From contig PLFY01000057.1 in the NCBI GenBank assembly GCA_003138365.1, positions 54,148 through 94,183 on the forward strand: a stretch of 40,036 nt of DNA, in the 5' to 3' direction. The notes under the pieces were generated by a model that was not told where the DNA came from, ran no database searches, and saw only the letters and a program-made list of their open reading frames with translations. The position numbers and the translations under genes were made by a program. Position 1 is the first letter of the stretch. Every line of letters starts with the position of its first letter. Below, piece by piece: positions 28,039 to 36,058 of the stretch. Origin of the DNA: Acidobacteriaceae bacterium (lineage in GTDB: Bacteria; Acidobacteriota; Terriglobia; Terriglobales; Acidobacteriaceae).

Positions 28039-28232
28039 ACTGGCATTCCGTGACGGCCATCACAGTGGTGCGTAACATTTTTCCACACCAGGTTGTCGTT
28101 TGTATTGGACCATTTCTTTCATCCCCGTAGCTGGTCAATTCTGGACACAATTACTCGTCACAAGCACATTGACAAACCCAGGCTATCGCTGGAGAATCGG
28201 AGATTCAGTTCCCTCGAACGGAAGGCCTTCAC

Positions 28233-29138
28233 GTGACAGCTCTCCTCACAACGAATCTGGGCAAAACCCCCTTGATCGGCCGGGGCAAGGTACGCGATTT
28301 GTATGCCGTATCCAACGCGGGCAAGGAGGCATTGCTGCTCGTGGCCACAGACCGCATTTCAGCCTTCGATCACGTGCTGGGAACCGGCATTTCAGGCAAG
28401 GGCAAGATTCTTACCCAGATTTCGCTGTTCTGGTTCGACTTGCTGTCAGACCTGGTTCCCAACCATCTGATCACGGCCGATGTAAACAAGTTCCCCTCCG
28501 TCTTGCAGCCCTACGCCGACCAATTGGAAGGCCGCTCGATGCTGGTCAAGCGGGCCAACATGTTTCCCGTGGAGTGCGTGGCGCGCGGCTACCTGGCCGG
28601 CTCGGGCTGGAAGGAATACCAGGTAAACGGAACCGTTTGCGGCATTCCGCTCCCCAGCGGCCTTCTGGACGGATCGCGGCTCCCGGAGCCGGTGTTTACT
28701 CCCGCCACCAAGAGCCAGGACGGCGCCCACGACGAGAATATTTCCTTTGCCGCCACTGAGGCGGTGTTGGGCGCGGCCGATGCCGCCCAGTTGCGCCAGT
28801 TGACGCTGGACCTCTACCGGAAAGCCGCGAAGCACGCCGAGTCTTGTGGATTGATTCTGGCGGATACAAAATTTGAGTTTGGTAAGACGGCAGAAGGCAT
28901 TATCCTTGCCGATGAGGCGTTGACGCCCGATTCCTCGCGTTTTTGGGAGGGTGCGGCTTGGAAGCCTGGGGCCGTGCAGCCTTCATTCGACAAACAGTTT
29001 GTACGCGATTATCTTGAAGCAATCCAGTGGAACAAGCAGGCGCCTGCGCCTGGGCTGCCGGATGACGTGGTAGAGCGTACGCAGGCCAAGTATCTTGAAG
29101 CCTACCGGCGCTTGACCGGGCGGGATTTAAGCTTGTAG
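28233..29138 (+). CDS. purC: SAICAR synthase (phosphoribosylaminoimidazole-succinocarboxamide synthase)
   Basis: 301 residues, the longer PurC type. It joins CAIR and aspartate with ATP in purine synthesis. Seen: LIGRGKVRDLYAV near the N-terminus, LLLVATDRISAFDHVLG, VKRANMFPVECVARGYLAGS, TPATKSQDGAHDENIS, and the C-terminal ILADTKFEFGK with LADEALTPDSSRFW. The GTG at 28233 has GGAAGG 8 nt upstream. It is the first of five closely spaced genes (purC, cvpA, HTH, HAD, secretin). Confidence 0.97.
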   Translation: MTALLTTNLGKTPLIGRGKVRDLYAVSNAGKEALLLVATDRISAFDHVLGTGISGKGKILTQISLFWFDLLSDLVPNHLITADVNKFPSVLQPYADQLEGRSMLVKRANMFPVECVARGYLAGSGWKEYQVNGTVCGIPLPSGLLDGSRLPEPVFTPATKSQDGAHDENISFAATEAVLGAADAAQLRQLTLDLYRKAAKHAESCGLILADTKFEFGKTAEGIILADEALTPDSSRFWEGAAWKPGAVQPSFDKQFVRDYLEAIQWNKQAPAPGLPDDVVERTQAKYLEAYRRLTGRDLSL

Positions 29139-29160
29139 AACGTAGACGGAGCACAGCTCA

Positions 29161-29712
29161 ATGTGGGTAGATTGGACATGGGTAGATTGGGCCATCGTGA
29201 TCTTCATGGTGCTGTCGGTCCTGGGAGGACTTCAGCAAGGGTTCTTCCGCTCCGCCTGCTCGCTGGGCGGACTGTTGCTGGGTCTGGCGGTGGCGGCCTG
29301 GAACTACGCCCGCGTCGCGGCGCTCCTCAGGCCGTTTTTGCGCATCGAGGCGGTGGCGGATACGATCGGCTTCCTGCTGATTGCGCTGGTGGTGATGGGG
29401 CTGGCCGGCATCCTTGGCTCAATCTTGGCAAAAACCTTTCACATGCTGGGATTGGGCTGTCTGGACAAGCTTGCTGGGGCGGTATTCGGACTTCTGCAAG
29501 GTGCGTTGTTGGTAACGTTGTGTATCTTGGTTGCTGTGGCCTTCTTTCCCAAGGCGCCGTGGCTGGTGGAGGGCAAGCTGCCCAAACAATTCTTTGGAGC
29601 CTGCCACCTAAGCACGCACTTGAGCCCGGCGGATCTGGCCGAGCGTGTTCGCGAGGGGCTGAAAACGCTGGAAGAAGAGTCGCCCGAGTGGATGCATCCC
29701 AATCACGTGTGA
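29161..29712 (+). CDS. cvpA: CvpA family membrane protein
   Basis: 183 residues with four hydrophobic helices, about residues 10-30, 35-55, 67-90 and 103-127. It starts WVDWAIVIFMVLSVLGGLQQG, a typical CvpA opening with the conserved D and the GxxxG-containing first helix. E. coli CvpA is needed for colicin V production and envelope stress resistance; the molecular role is not settled. The coding start carries a small internal repeat: TGGGTAGATTGG occurs twice in the first 30 bases, giving VDWTWVDW. It begins 22 bp after purC. Confidence 0.88.
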   Translation: MWVDWTWVDWAIVIFMVLSVLGGLQQGFFRSACSLGGLLLGLAVAAWNYARVAALLRPFLRIEAVADTIGFLLIALVVMGLAGILGSILAKTFHMLGLGCLDKLAGAVFGLLQGALLVTLCILVAVAFFPKAPWLVEGKLPKQFFGACHLSTHLSPADLAERVREGLKTLEEESPEWMHPNHV

Positions 29713-29747
29713 TTGCGAGTTGAAGATGGGCACGCAGTAAGAAACAG

Positions 29748-30065
29748 GTGAAGCTAACACAGGAGCAAGAGGCAGCCGTGAGACGAGAACTGGACAGCCT
29801 GGTAACGCAAATGCATTCCAGCGGCATGCGCTATGAGGACGCCGTGCGCGACTTCAAGCGGCAGTATCTGCGCGAAGTATTGATCGCTCACCGGGGAAAT
29901 CAATGCAAAGCGGCCGAAGAGTTGGGGATGCACCGAAACACGCTGAGCCGCGCCATGGCGGAGTTGGACCTGGATCTTGCCGAAGTGCGCGCCGGTCTCA
30001 AGCGTCCGCCCCGCAGCGAGCGTCCTTTATATAGCGCGGTACGACCGGTGTACCGCCAAGGCTGA
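29748..30065 (+). CDS. Small Fis-type helix-turn-helix DNA-binding protein
   Basis: 105 residues. A helical N-terminus (KLTQEQEAAVRRELDSLV) is followed by a Fis/NtrC-type C-terminal HTH: FKRQYLREVLIAHRGNQCKA then AEELGMHRNTLSRAMAELDL (about residues 36-75). This resembles the HTH_8 module without the receiver or AAA domains seen in NtrC proteins. It probably binds DNA as a dimer, as a nucleoid or local regulator. It starts with GTG 29748, 35 bp after cvpA. Targets are unknown. Autoregulation of this operon is a guess. Confidence 0.82.
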   Translation: MKLTQEQEAAVRRELDSLVTQMHSSGMRYEDAVRDFKRQYLREVLIAHRGNQCKAAEELGMHRNTLSRAMAELDLDLAEVRAGLKRPPRSERPLYSAVRPVYRQG

Positions 30066-30081
30066 CGATTCACCCGAGGAC

Positions 30082-30819
30082 ATGCTGACAACTTCATCCA
30101 CCCCTGAAGCGCGCGTCGCAATCGAGCCGGGCTTTGCCTGGGACGGGCAGGATGCCTACCTGTTCGACATCGACGGCACGTTGTTGCGGAGCCGCGACCG
30201 CATCCACTTTGACTCCTTCGCCTCAAGCGTGCAACGGGTGACGGGATTTGAAATCACGCTGGCCGGCATCCTGTTGCACGGCAGCACGGACACGGCGATC
30301 CTGCGCGAGGCCTGCCATCAGGCTGGGGTTCCCGCCGAGGTCCTGGAAGCCCGCATCGAGGCCATCCTGGAAGCGATGCGCCTCGCGGTTGCCGAACGGC
30401 GTCACGAAATGGACCTCGTGCGTATGCCGGGCGTGGAACAGACTCTGGACCATCTGGCGCGGCGAGGCGCGCTGCTGGGGATCGCGACCGGCAACCTGGA
30501 GATGATCGGCTGGATCAAGGTCGAGCAAGCCGGCCTGCGCGAGTGGTTTCGTTTTGGCGGCTTCAGCGACCACTTTCCGATCCGGGCGGAACTGATCGGC
30601 CAGGCGGCGGAAAAAGCCAGAGAGCTGGCCGGCAAGGGAGCCAGCATCTGCGTGGTCGGCGACACTCCGCGCGACATCGAGGCAGCTCGGGCCAATTTCC
30701 TTTCTGTGATCGCCGTAGCCACCGGCAAATACAGCTTCGATGAGCTACTCAAGCATCAGCCGGAGGCCTGCGCTTCGTCCCTGGCCGATCTGATGGCATT
30801 TGCACGGACCGCGCAGTGA
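30082..30819 (+). CDS. HAD-superfamily phosphatase (phosphoglycolate phosphatase-like)
   Basis: 245 residues from ATG 30082 with GAGG just upstream. Motif I is YLFDIDGTLL with nucleophile D29 and acid D31. A helical cap follows, motif II is about GIATGN, K is likely in QAAEKARELAGKG, and motif IV is VVGDTPRDIEAARA. This fits HAD subfamily IA hydrolases such as Gph, which remove phosphate from 2-phosphoglycolate or small sugar phosphates. The exact substrate is not determinable. It starts 16 bp after the HTH gene, and its stop codon overlaps the secretin start (GTGA). Confidence 0.87.
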   Translation: MLTTSSTPEARVAIEPGFAWDGQDAYLFDIDGTLLRSRDRIHFDSFASSVQRVTGFEITLAGILLHGSTDTAILREACHQAGVPAEVLEARIEAILEAMRLAVAERRHEMDLVRMPGVEQTLDHLARRGALLGIATGNLEMIGWIKVEQAGLREWFRFGGFSDHFPIRAELIGQAAEKARELAGKGASICVVGDTPRDIEAARANFLSVIAVATGKYSFDELLKHQPEACASSLADLMAFARTAQ

Positions 30820-32918
30820 AACGGCGCCGCAGCAGGACGACTCCATGGGCAGCAATTGCCGCGGAAAAGACCGTTGCTTTCCACGCCAGCGACAAAGACC
30901 CGTCGGTAGGGATCTCGGCTCAGTGGAGTTTTTCCGCAACCAGTTTTGCCCCTAAGGCATACGCTTTACGGAATCTGACTGGGATTCGACTCTTCTGCGC
31001 AGTCTTGGCAGGATTGTTGCTGGCAACGGCGGCGAGCGCAGGACGTGCCGAAGCTCCGGCCCAACCTACACCCGCTCAAGCCCAGGCCACAAGCCCAGCC
31101 GCCGCGCCGGCCAAAGACGATAAAACGGCCAAGCAGCCAACTGGCAGCGACCGGCGGCGCGCTGTCAAGCTCTTTCTCGATGCGAGCAAGCTCTTCGAAA
31201 AGGAAGAGTTTGAACAGGCCATGCAGAGCTATCAGCGGGCGGCCACGCTCGACCCTTCCAACGCCAACTACCCACTGGCAGCCGCACTAGCCCGCAGTCA
31301 CGCCGTGACGGCGCTGATTCAAGCCGCCGCAAAAGACCGGTTCCGTTCCGATGCGGCAGCCGAGCGCGCAGCCCTGGCTCGTGCTCTCGAACTCGACCCC
31401 AGGAACATCCAGGTCACCGAGCATCTTCACGAATTGGGCGATGACGCGCTGAGGCAGCAGTCAGCTCCCCTCTACGAGCAGGCTGCAAGCACGGTGGCAG
31501 AGGCTGTGCCGCTTGCGCACGCTCCGGGAGTGCACAGCTTCCATTTGCACACCGACCAGCGCCAGGCGATCCAGCAAATCTTCAAAGCGTATGGTCTGGA
31601 CGCTACTGTGGACGACAGCGTCCGCTCCACGCAGATCCGGCTGGATACGGATGACGCCAGCTTCGAGCAGGCAATGGAGGTGTTGAGCCTGCTCACCAAT
31701 TCGTTCTACGTTCCCTTGGATGCGCACCGCGTGCTGGTAGCCCTCGACACTCGCGACAACCGCGTACAGTTTCTGCGCCAGGACTCGGAGACCATCTACC
31801 TGCCTGGGCTGACCGCGACCGAATTGACCGATGTGGGCAACCTGGCCAAGAACGTCTTCAATGTCCAGCAGTCGGCCGTGGATCAGTCGGCAGGGACGAT
31901 TACCATCCGTGCGCCAGAGAAGGCTCTGAACGCCTTCAATTGCACCCTTCGCGAGCTCCTTGACGGGCGAAGCCAGGTGCTGCTTCAGGTGCAGTTGATC
32001 CAGATCGCCCACAGCAGCGACCGCAACACCGGGATTCAGCCGCCGCAGTCAATCTCGGCCTTCAACGTCTACGCCGAAGAACAGTCCATTCTGAACGCGA
32101 ACCAAAGCCTGGTGCAGCAGATCATCTCCTCTGGACTGGCCGCACCCGGCAACACCCTGGCGATTCTCGGTATTCTGCTGGCTTCCGGCCAGGTTTCGAG
32201 CTCCCTGTTCTCCAACGGGATCGCTCTATTTGGCGGCGGGCTCACTCAATCCGCATTGGCTCCCGGCGCGGCTACGGCAAACCTTAACCTGAACTCCTCT
32301 GACTCGCGCGAACTGGACAATATGCAGTTGCGCCTGGGCGACGGCGAGGCAGGTACGGTGCGGTCAGGCACCCGCTATCCCATCCAGACCTCCTCCTTCT
32401 CCAGCCTGTCGGGCAGCGTCCCGAATATCCCGGGGCTAACCGGCGCGGGAAGCTCCAGCAGCCTGTCTTCGCTGCTCTCCTCGTTGAGCAGCAGTGTGCC
32501 CAACGTTCCCCAGGTGGAGTACCAGGACCTGGGCATGACGCTGAAAACAACCGCAAACGTAATGCGCAACAACGAAGTTGCGCTCACCATCGACATGAAA
32601 ATCGTTGCCCTCGCTGGAACCTCCATCAATGGCAATCCCGTGCTCAACAATCGCGCATATTCCGGCGTGTTGACGGTCAAGCAGGGCGAGGGAGTGGTCA
32701 TGATCAGCGATTTGAATAGGCAGGAGAGCCGCGCCATCAGCGGAGTGCCGGGAATCAGCGAGATTCCCGGCCTGAATAACATCACGGGCAACGATACGCA
32801 GAAGAGCTACGCAACACTGCTGATCGTGTTGACGCCGCACGTGATTCGCGGGACCCAATCCTCAGGGCACTCGCCGATGATGCGGGTGGAGCGAAGCGTG
32901 GCTCTGCCTGGGCGGTAG
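30816..32918 (+). CDS. TPR-containing secretin (type II/III secretion GspD-like)
   Basis: 700 residues. The first 55 or so are poorly conserved. A signal-peptide-like stretch (FCAVLAGLLLATAASAGRA) lies at about 67-85, so the true start may be later, though no better start codon is seen. A Pro/Ala linker and TPR-like helices follow (AVKLFLDASKLFEKEEFEQA and ALARALELDPRNIQ, about 110-205). Next come STN/N-domain-like modules (about 230-390). The C-terminal secretin domain contains VEYQDLGMTLKTTANV, GVLTVKQGEGVVMISDL and SYATLLIVLTPHVIR. A Ser-rich segment (about 520-560) precedes it. Secretins form outer-membrane rings. It is the last gene of the purC operon, with no other secretion or pilus gene in the window. 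Confidence 0.88.
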   Translation: MKRRRSRTTPWAAIAAEKTVAFHASDKDPSVGISAQWSFSATSFAPKAYALRNLTGIRLFCAVLAGLLLATAASAGRAEAPAQPTPAQAQATSPAAAPAKDDKTAKQPTGSDRRRAVKLFLDASKLFEKEEFEQAMQSYQRAATLDPSNANYPLAAALARSHAVTALIQAAAKDRFRSDAAAERAALARALELDPRNIQVTEHLHELGDDALRQQSAPLYEQAASTVAEAVPLAHAPGVHSFHLHTDQRQAIQQIFKAYGLDATVDDSVRSTQIRLDTDDASFEQAMEVLSLLTNSFYVPLDAHRVLVALDTRDNRVQFLRQDSETIYLPGLTATELTDVGNLAKNVFNVQQSAVDQSAGTITIRAPEKALNAFNCTLRELLDGRSQVLLQVQLIQIAHSSDRNTGIQPPQSISAFNVYAEEQSILNANQSLVQQIISSGLAAPGNTLAILGILLASGQVSSSLFSNGIALFGGGLTQSALAPGAATANLNLNSSDSRELDNMQLRLGDGEAGTVRSGTRYPIQTSSFSSLSGSVPNIPGLTGAGSSSSLSSLLSSLSSSVPNVPQVEYQDLGMTLKTTANVMRNNEVALTIDMKIVALAGTSINGNPVLNNRAYSGVLTVKQGEGVVMISDLNRQESRAISGVPGISEIPGLNNITGNDTQKSYATLLIVLTPHVIRGTQSSGHSPMMRVERSVALPGR

Positions 32919-32925
32919 CGGATTA

Positions 32926-33134
32926 GCGAGTCAGCGAGTCAGCAGGTCAGCGAGTCAGCAAGTCAGCGAGCCGGCAAACTCCAAGCCACTTAGCCAAAGT
33001 TGAGGCAACGTATCCCAGGCCCGATCATTCCGCACCGGCCTGCGAAACCAGCGCAAGCAGTCAACCTCTCTGACTCGCCCACGTTCCGACCCGCTGACCC
33101 GCTGACTCGCCGACCTGCTGACCCGCCGACTCGC
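32926..33134. repeat. Two 6 x 8-bp arrays forming a 48-bp imperfect inverted repeat
   Basis: Left array 32926-32973: six units of the type GCGAGTCA. Right array 33087-33134: six units of the type TGACCCGC/CGACTCGC, which are the reverse complement. Aligned end to end, 41 of 48 positions match, and the variant third unit (GCAGGTC) matches in register, so they derive from inverted copies of one array. An isolated extra TGACTCGC is at 33071-33078. The 113 bp between the arrays shows no gene. The whole lies between the convergent secretin and DsbA-like genes and could form a very long hairpin or cruciform that blocks read-through. Confidence 0.85.
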
Positions 33135-33139
33135 TTCCT

Positions 33140-34141
33140 TTACTGCGCGATGCCGTCCAGCTTTTCCTGATACTCGACGATCTTCTTGATGACCTCGTAC
33201 GGAGCCCCGCCAATGGGAACCTGGCGGCCGTTGATCACCAGCGTGGGAGTCTCGTTGATATTCAAATCCTGGGCCAGTTTGACCGATGCTTCCACTTGCG
33301 CATCCACCGCTGGGGTGGCGGCGCAGGTTGCGGTCTTTGCCGGATCCAGGCCGGCCTTGACCACGGCGCTGTTCAAGGTGAGCGTGGCGCCATCAGCAGT
33401 TGCCAGGCCGTCCTGGCCTTCAAAGACAGCCGATGCAAATTGGAAGAAGGCGTTGCTGCCGCCCTCCTTGGTCACGCAGACGCCATATTCGGCCGCAGTC
33501 TTGGCTGCGGGATGTATCTTTTCCAGCGGATAGGTCTGAAAAACGATGCGGGCCTTGGGAAAATCCACCGCCAGCTTGTCCATGTTGGCCTGCGCGTCCT
33601 TGCAGTGCGGACACTGAAAGTCTGCAAACTCGACCAGTTCCAGCTCCTTGGAAGCCGAGCCGCGATAAGGGCCGTCGGCGCGCTGCTCGACCATCGCGCG
33701 ATAATCCGCGAACGGGTGCTCGCCAAAGGAGAGGATCTGGTCGTCGGCGATGATGTGCTTTCCGTCGGGGAGCGCAAAGAATCCGATCACCGCGGGCTTC
33801 TGCTTGCCGGTCTTGTCTCCCACCAGAACGATGACTTTGCTAATGCCCTCCACCGGAGTCTTCAGGATGGCCTGCACCTGCCAGATGCGGGTGTCGTCGT
33901 AGCCCCAGCTTGTCTGCAGGAAGCCATTGATGGTCTCTTTAGTGGGTGCTGCGGCTGTGAAGTTTGCCGGGTCGGGCTTGGGAAACACGGGCGCCACGGA
34001 TGGCGCAGGCGCTGACGGGGCCGTTGCAGACGGCTCCTGCGGGGGCGCGGCGGGAACCTGCTGCTGGGCAGCGGCGAAGAAGGGCAGTGAAAATGCAGCC
34101 AGCACGGCTACACTGGCAAGACGGACGGACAAACGGATCAA
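33140..34141 (-). CDS. Periplasmic DsbA-like thiol-disulfide oxidoreductase
   Basis: 333 residues. It has a signal peptide (about 1-25, VAVLAAFSLPFFAAA) and a Pro/Ala-rich linker to about 60. A small domain (about 65-155, KVIVLVGDKTGKQKPAVIGF) precedes the thioredoxin-like domain with active site C177-P-H-C180 in EFADFQCPHCKDA. The cis-Pro loop is INETPTLVINGR. The CPHC motif is that of DsbA-type oxidants. The extra N-terminal domain recalls DsbC/DsbG-like dimerisation domains, as in other thioredoxin_4 proteins. Likely role: forming or shuffling disulfides in exported proteins, perhaps including the nearby secretin, which is inference. The ATG has AAGGAG about 9 nt upstream. Confidence 0.9.
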   Translation of the reverse strand: MIRLSVRLASVAVLAAFSLPFFAAAQQQVPAAPPQEPSATAPSAPAPSVAPVFPKPDPANFTAAAPTKETINGFLQTSWGYDDTRIWQVQAILKTPVEGISKVIVLVGDKTGKQKPAVIGFFALPDGKHIIADDQILSFGEHPFADYRAMVEQRADGPYRGSASKELELVEFADFQCPHCKDAQANMDKLAVDFPKARIVFQTYPLEKIHPAAKTAAEYGVCVTKEGGSNAFFQFASAVFEGQDGLATADGATLTLNSAVVKAGLDPAKTATCAATPAVDAQVEASVKLAQDLNINETPTLVINGRQVPIGGAPYEVIKKIVEYQEKLDGIAQ

Positions 34142-34300
34142 GCTGATTCTCCTTATAGGGCATTACCAGGGATGCTGTACCCTGTTCCATTTTGTGCAAG
34201 GTCGCCGCGCCCTGGTGGTCGCGCCGACTGAAGGGCGATTGCTTCGGGGTGCTTTATCCATGATAATGCTTTGGCGCGGGCAAGCTCCCAGGGTTCTAGC

Positions 34301-35977
34301 TTATACCTGAACCTTGACGGCGATGGGAAATCTGCGGCCCATGCCAAACGACTTGGAGGTAACCTTCAGGACCGGGGCGGCCTGCTGGCGTTTGTACTCG
34401 GAGCGCTCCACCAGACGTACAACTTGTTGGACGAGTTCCAGGGGAAATCCGTGAGCCTCGGCAATCCTTTCCGGAGTCTCATAGCGCTCCACGTAGGCTT
34501 CGAGAATCGGGTCGAGAACTTCGTAGGGCGGCAGCGAGTCAGTGTCTTTCTGGTCCGGGCGCAGCTCGGCGGAGGGTGGCTTTTCAAGGATCGCCAGCGG
34601 AATCACCTCGCGGTCTCGATTCAGCCAGCGGCAGACGGCATAGACGCGGGTTTTCACCAGGTCGCCGATCACCGCCAGAGCCCCCACCATGTCGCCGTAG
34701 AGGGTGCAGTATCCTACCGCCATCTCCGATTTGTTGCCTGTGGTGAGCACCAGGGCGGAGAACTTGTTGGACAAAGCCATCAGCAACCCGCCGCGTATCC
34801 GGGACTGGATATTCTCTTCGGTCGTGTCGATTTTCATGCCGGCGAATTGCGGCTCGAGCGCTCGTGTGTAGGCGTCGAAGAGCCCGCTAATCCCGATCAC
34901 CTCATACTTGATTCCGAGGTTGGCGGCCAACCGCCGGCTGTCGTCAATCGACCCTGTGGAAGAGTAGGGGCTGGGCATCCCGACGCCGAGCACGTTCTCA
35001 GCGCCCAAGGCGTCTTTGGCAATCGCTGCCACCAGCGCGGAGTCGATGCCGCCGCTCAGGCCTACAAGAACCTTGCGAAAACCGCACTTGCGAACGTAAT
35101 CGCGCGTACCCAACACCAATGCGTGGTAAGCGGCCGCGGTGTCGTCCTCCTCAGCAGCAGACCCAGGCGAGTCCAACTCCGGCGCATCGAATGGGATTTC
35201 AACAGAGGTATTCAAGTCGATCGCCACCAGGTCCTCCTTGAACGAGGCGGCCTGGGCAATCAGCTCCCCACGCGCATTGAATGCCAGAGAGGAGCCGTCA
35301 AAGATCAGGCTGTCGTTGCCGCCAACCTGGTTGCACATGAGCAACGGCACACCATCCCGTCGCGCAATGGCCGCCAGCATCTGGCGGCGAATCGCACGCT
35401 TGCCGTGCCAGAACGGCGACGAGGACAGGTTGATATGCACGGCCGGCTGCTGTTGCATCAACTCTTCCATGGGATCGACTTTGTACAGACGCCGTGTCCA
35501 GAAGTTCTTGTCGTTCCAGGCGTCCTCGCAGATGGTGATGGCCAGACGGACGCCTTCCAGTTCGACCACCCGTTGCTGCCGGGACGGAGCAAAGTAGCGC
35601 TGCTCGTCGAATACGTCGTAAAACGGGAGCAGCCGCTTGTGCTGCTCAAGCAGCAGGCGTCCGCCATCCAGCAGAACCGCGGCATTCACGGCGGGCTTCC
35701 CGCTCTCCCCCTGCGCCGGCAGGGCCACGCCTGCCAGTACGGCGGTCGACAAGCGGCTGGTGGCGACGGCAAGGTCATCGACTGCCGTGCGGCACCGGGC
35801 CAGGAAACTGGGCTTTTCAAGGAAGTCCGCCGGCGGATAGCCGCAGATCACCAGCTCAGAGAAGACGGTCAGGCGCGCACCCAACTCGGCCGCCCGCTGG
35901 CTGGCGGCAACAATTCTTTCAAGATTCCCGGTGAAATCCCCGACGGTTGGATTGATCTGGGCCAGTGCGATCTTCAC
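34301..35977 (-). CDS. nadE: NAD+ synthase, glutamine-dependent
   Basis: 558 residues. It converts nicotinic acid adenine dinucleotide to NAD+ with ATP and glutamine. Residues 1 to about 260 are the nitrilase-type glutaminase with the triad E41 (VFSELVICGYPP), K114 (EQHKRLLPF) and C150 (ITICEDAW). From about 285 the synthetase domain follows, with the PP-loop SGGIDS at 308-313 and TTGNKSEMAVGYCTLYGDM. It ends with KRQQAAPVLKVTSKSFGMGR, typical of the family. It makes its own ammonia, so no partner is needed. The ATG at 35977 directly opens with MKIALAQINPTVGD, the usual start. It is transcribed separately from the DsbA-like gene 159 bp downstream. Confidence 0.96.
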   Translation of the reverse strand: MKIALAQINPTVGDFTGNLERIVAASQRAAELGARLTVFSELVICGYPPADFLEKPSFLARCRTAVDDLAVATSRLSTAVLAGVALPAQGESGKPAVNAAVLLDGGRLLLEQHKRLLPFYDVFDEQRYFAPSRQQRVVELEGVRLAITICEDAWNDKNFWTRRLYKVDPMEELMQQQPAVHINLSSSPFWHGKRAIRRQMLAAIARRDGVPLLMCNQVGGNDSLIFDGSSLAFNARGELIAQAASFKEDLVAIDLNTSVEIPFDAPELDSPGSAAEEDDTAAAYHALVLGTRDYVRKCGFRKVLVGLSGGIDSALVAAIAKDALGAENVLGVGMPSPYSSTGSIDDSRRLAANLGIKYEVIGISGLFDAYTRALEPQFAGMKIDTTEENIQSRIRGGLLMALSNKFSALVLTTGNKSEMAVGYCTLYGDMVGALAVIGDLVKTRVYAVCRWLNRDREVIPLAILEKPPSAELRPDQKDTDSLPPYEVLDPILEAYVERYETPERIAEAHGFPLELVQQVVRLVERSEYKRQQAAPVLKVTSKSFGMGRRFPIAVKVQV

Positions 35978-36058
35978 ATACCTAGTTTAATCCCCCCAGA
36001 GTGAATGGGCCGCCTGGTTGAGAGGCGGCCCACGGATGCAGCAAACTCGAGAGGATTG

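Larger units (their letters stand above)
27676..28232. other. Divergent region between the hydrolase and purC
   Basis: 557 bp without a confident gene. It holds a long hairpin at 27868-27910 and a shorter one (CCCGAAG...CTTCGG, about 27814-27836). A promoter candidate (28011-28038) precedes purC by about 200 bp, leaving a long untranslated leader that could be regulatory. Short ORFs on both strands (for example 27956-28150, minus) show no recognisable features. Confidence 0.4.

Noticed and set aside
27956-28150. 64-codon minus-strand ORF in the hydrolase-purC gap
   Set aside because: No ribosome site, no family resemblance, and it overlaps the purC promoter candidate.
32926-33134. CRISPR array
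   Set aside because: Units are 8 bp with no spacers, and no cas gene is present.
34271-36004. 577-codon plus-strand reading frame opposite nadE
   Set aside because: It mirrors a well-recognised nadE on the other strand and has no domain of its own. Long antisense frames are expected in GC-rich genes. The same reasoning removes 20320-21705 (+), 12649-13860 (-), 10569-11705 (-) and 5902-6930 (+).
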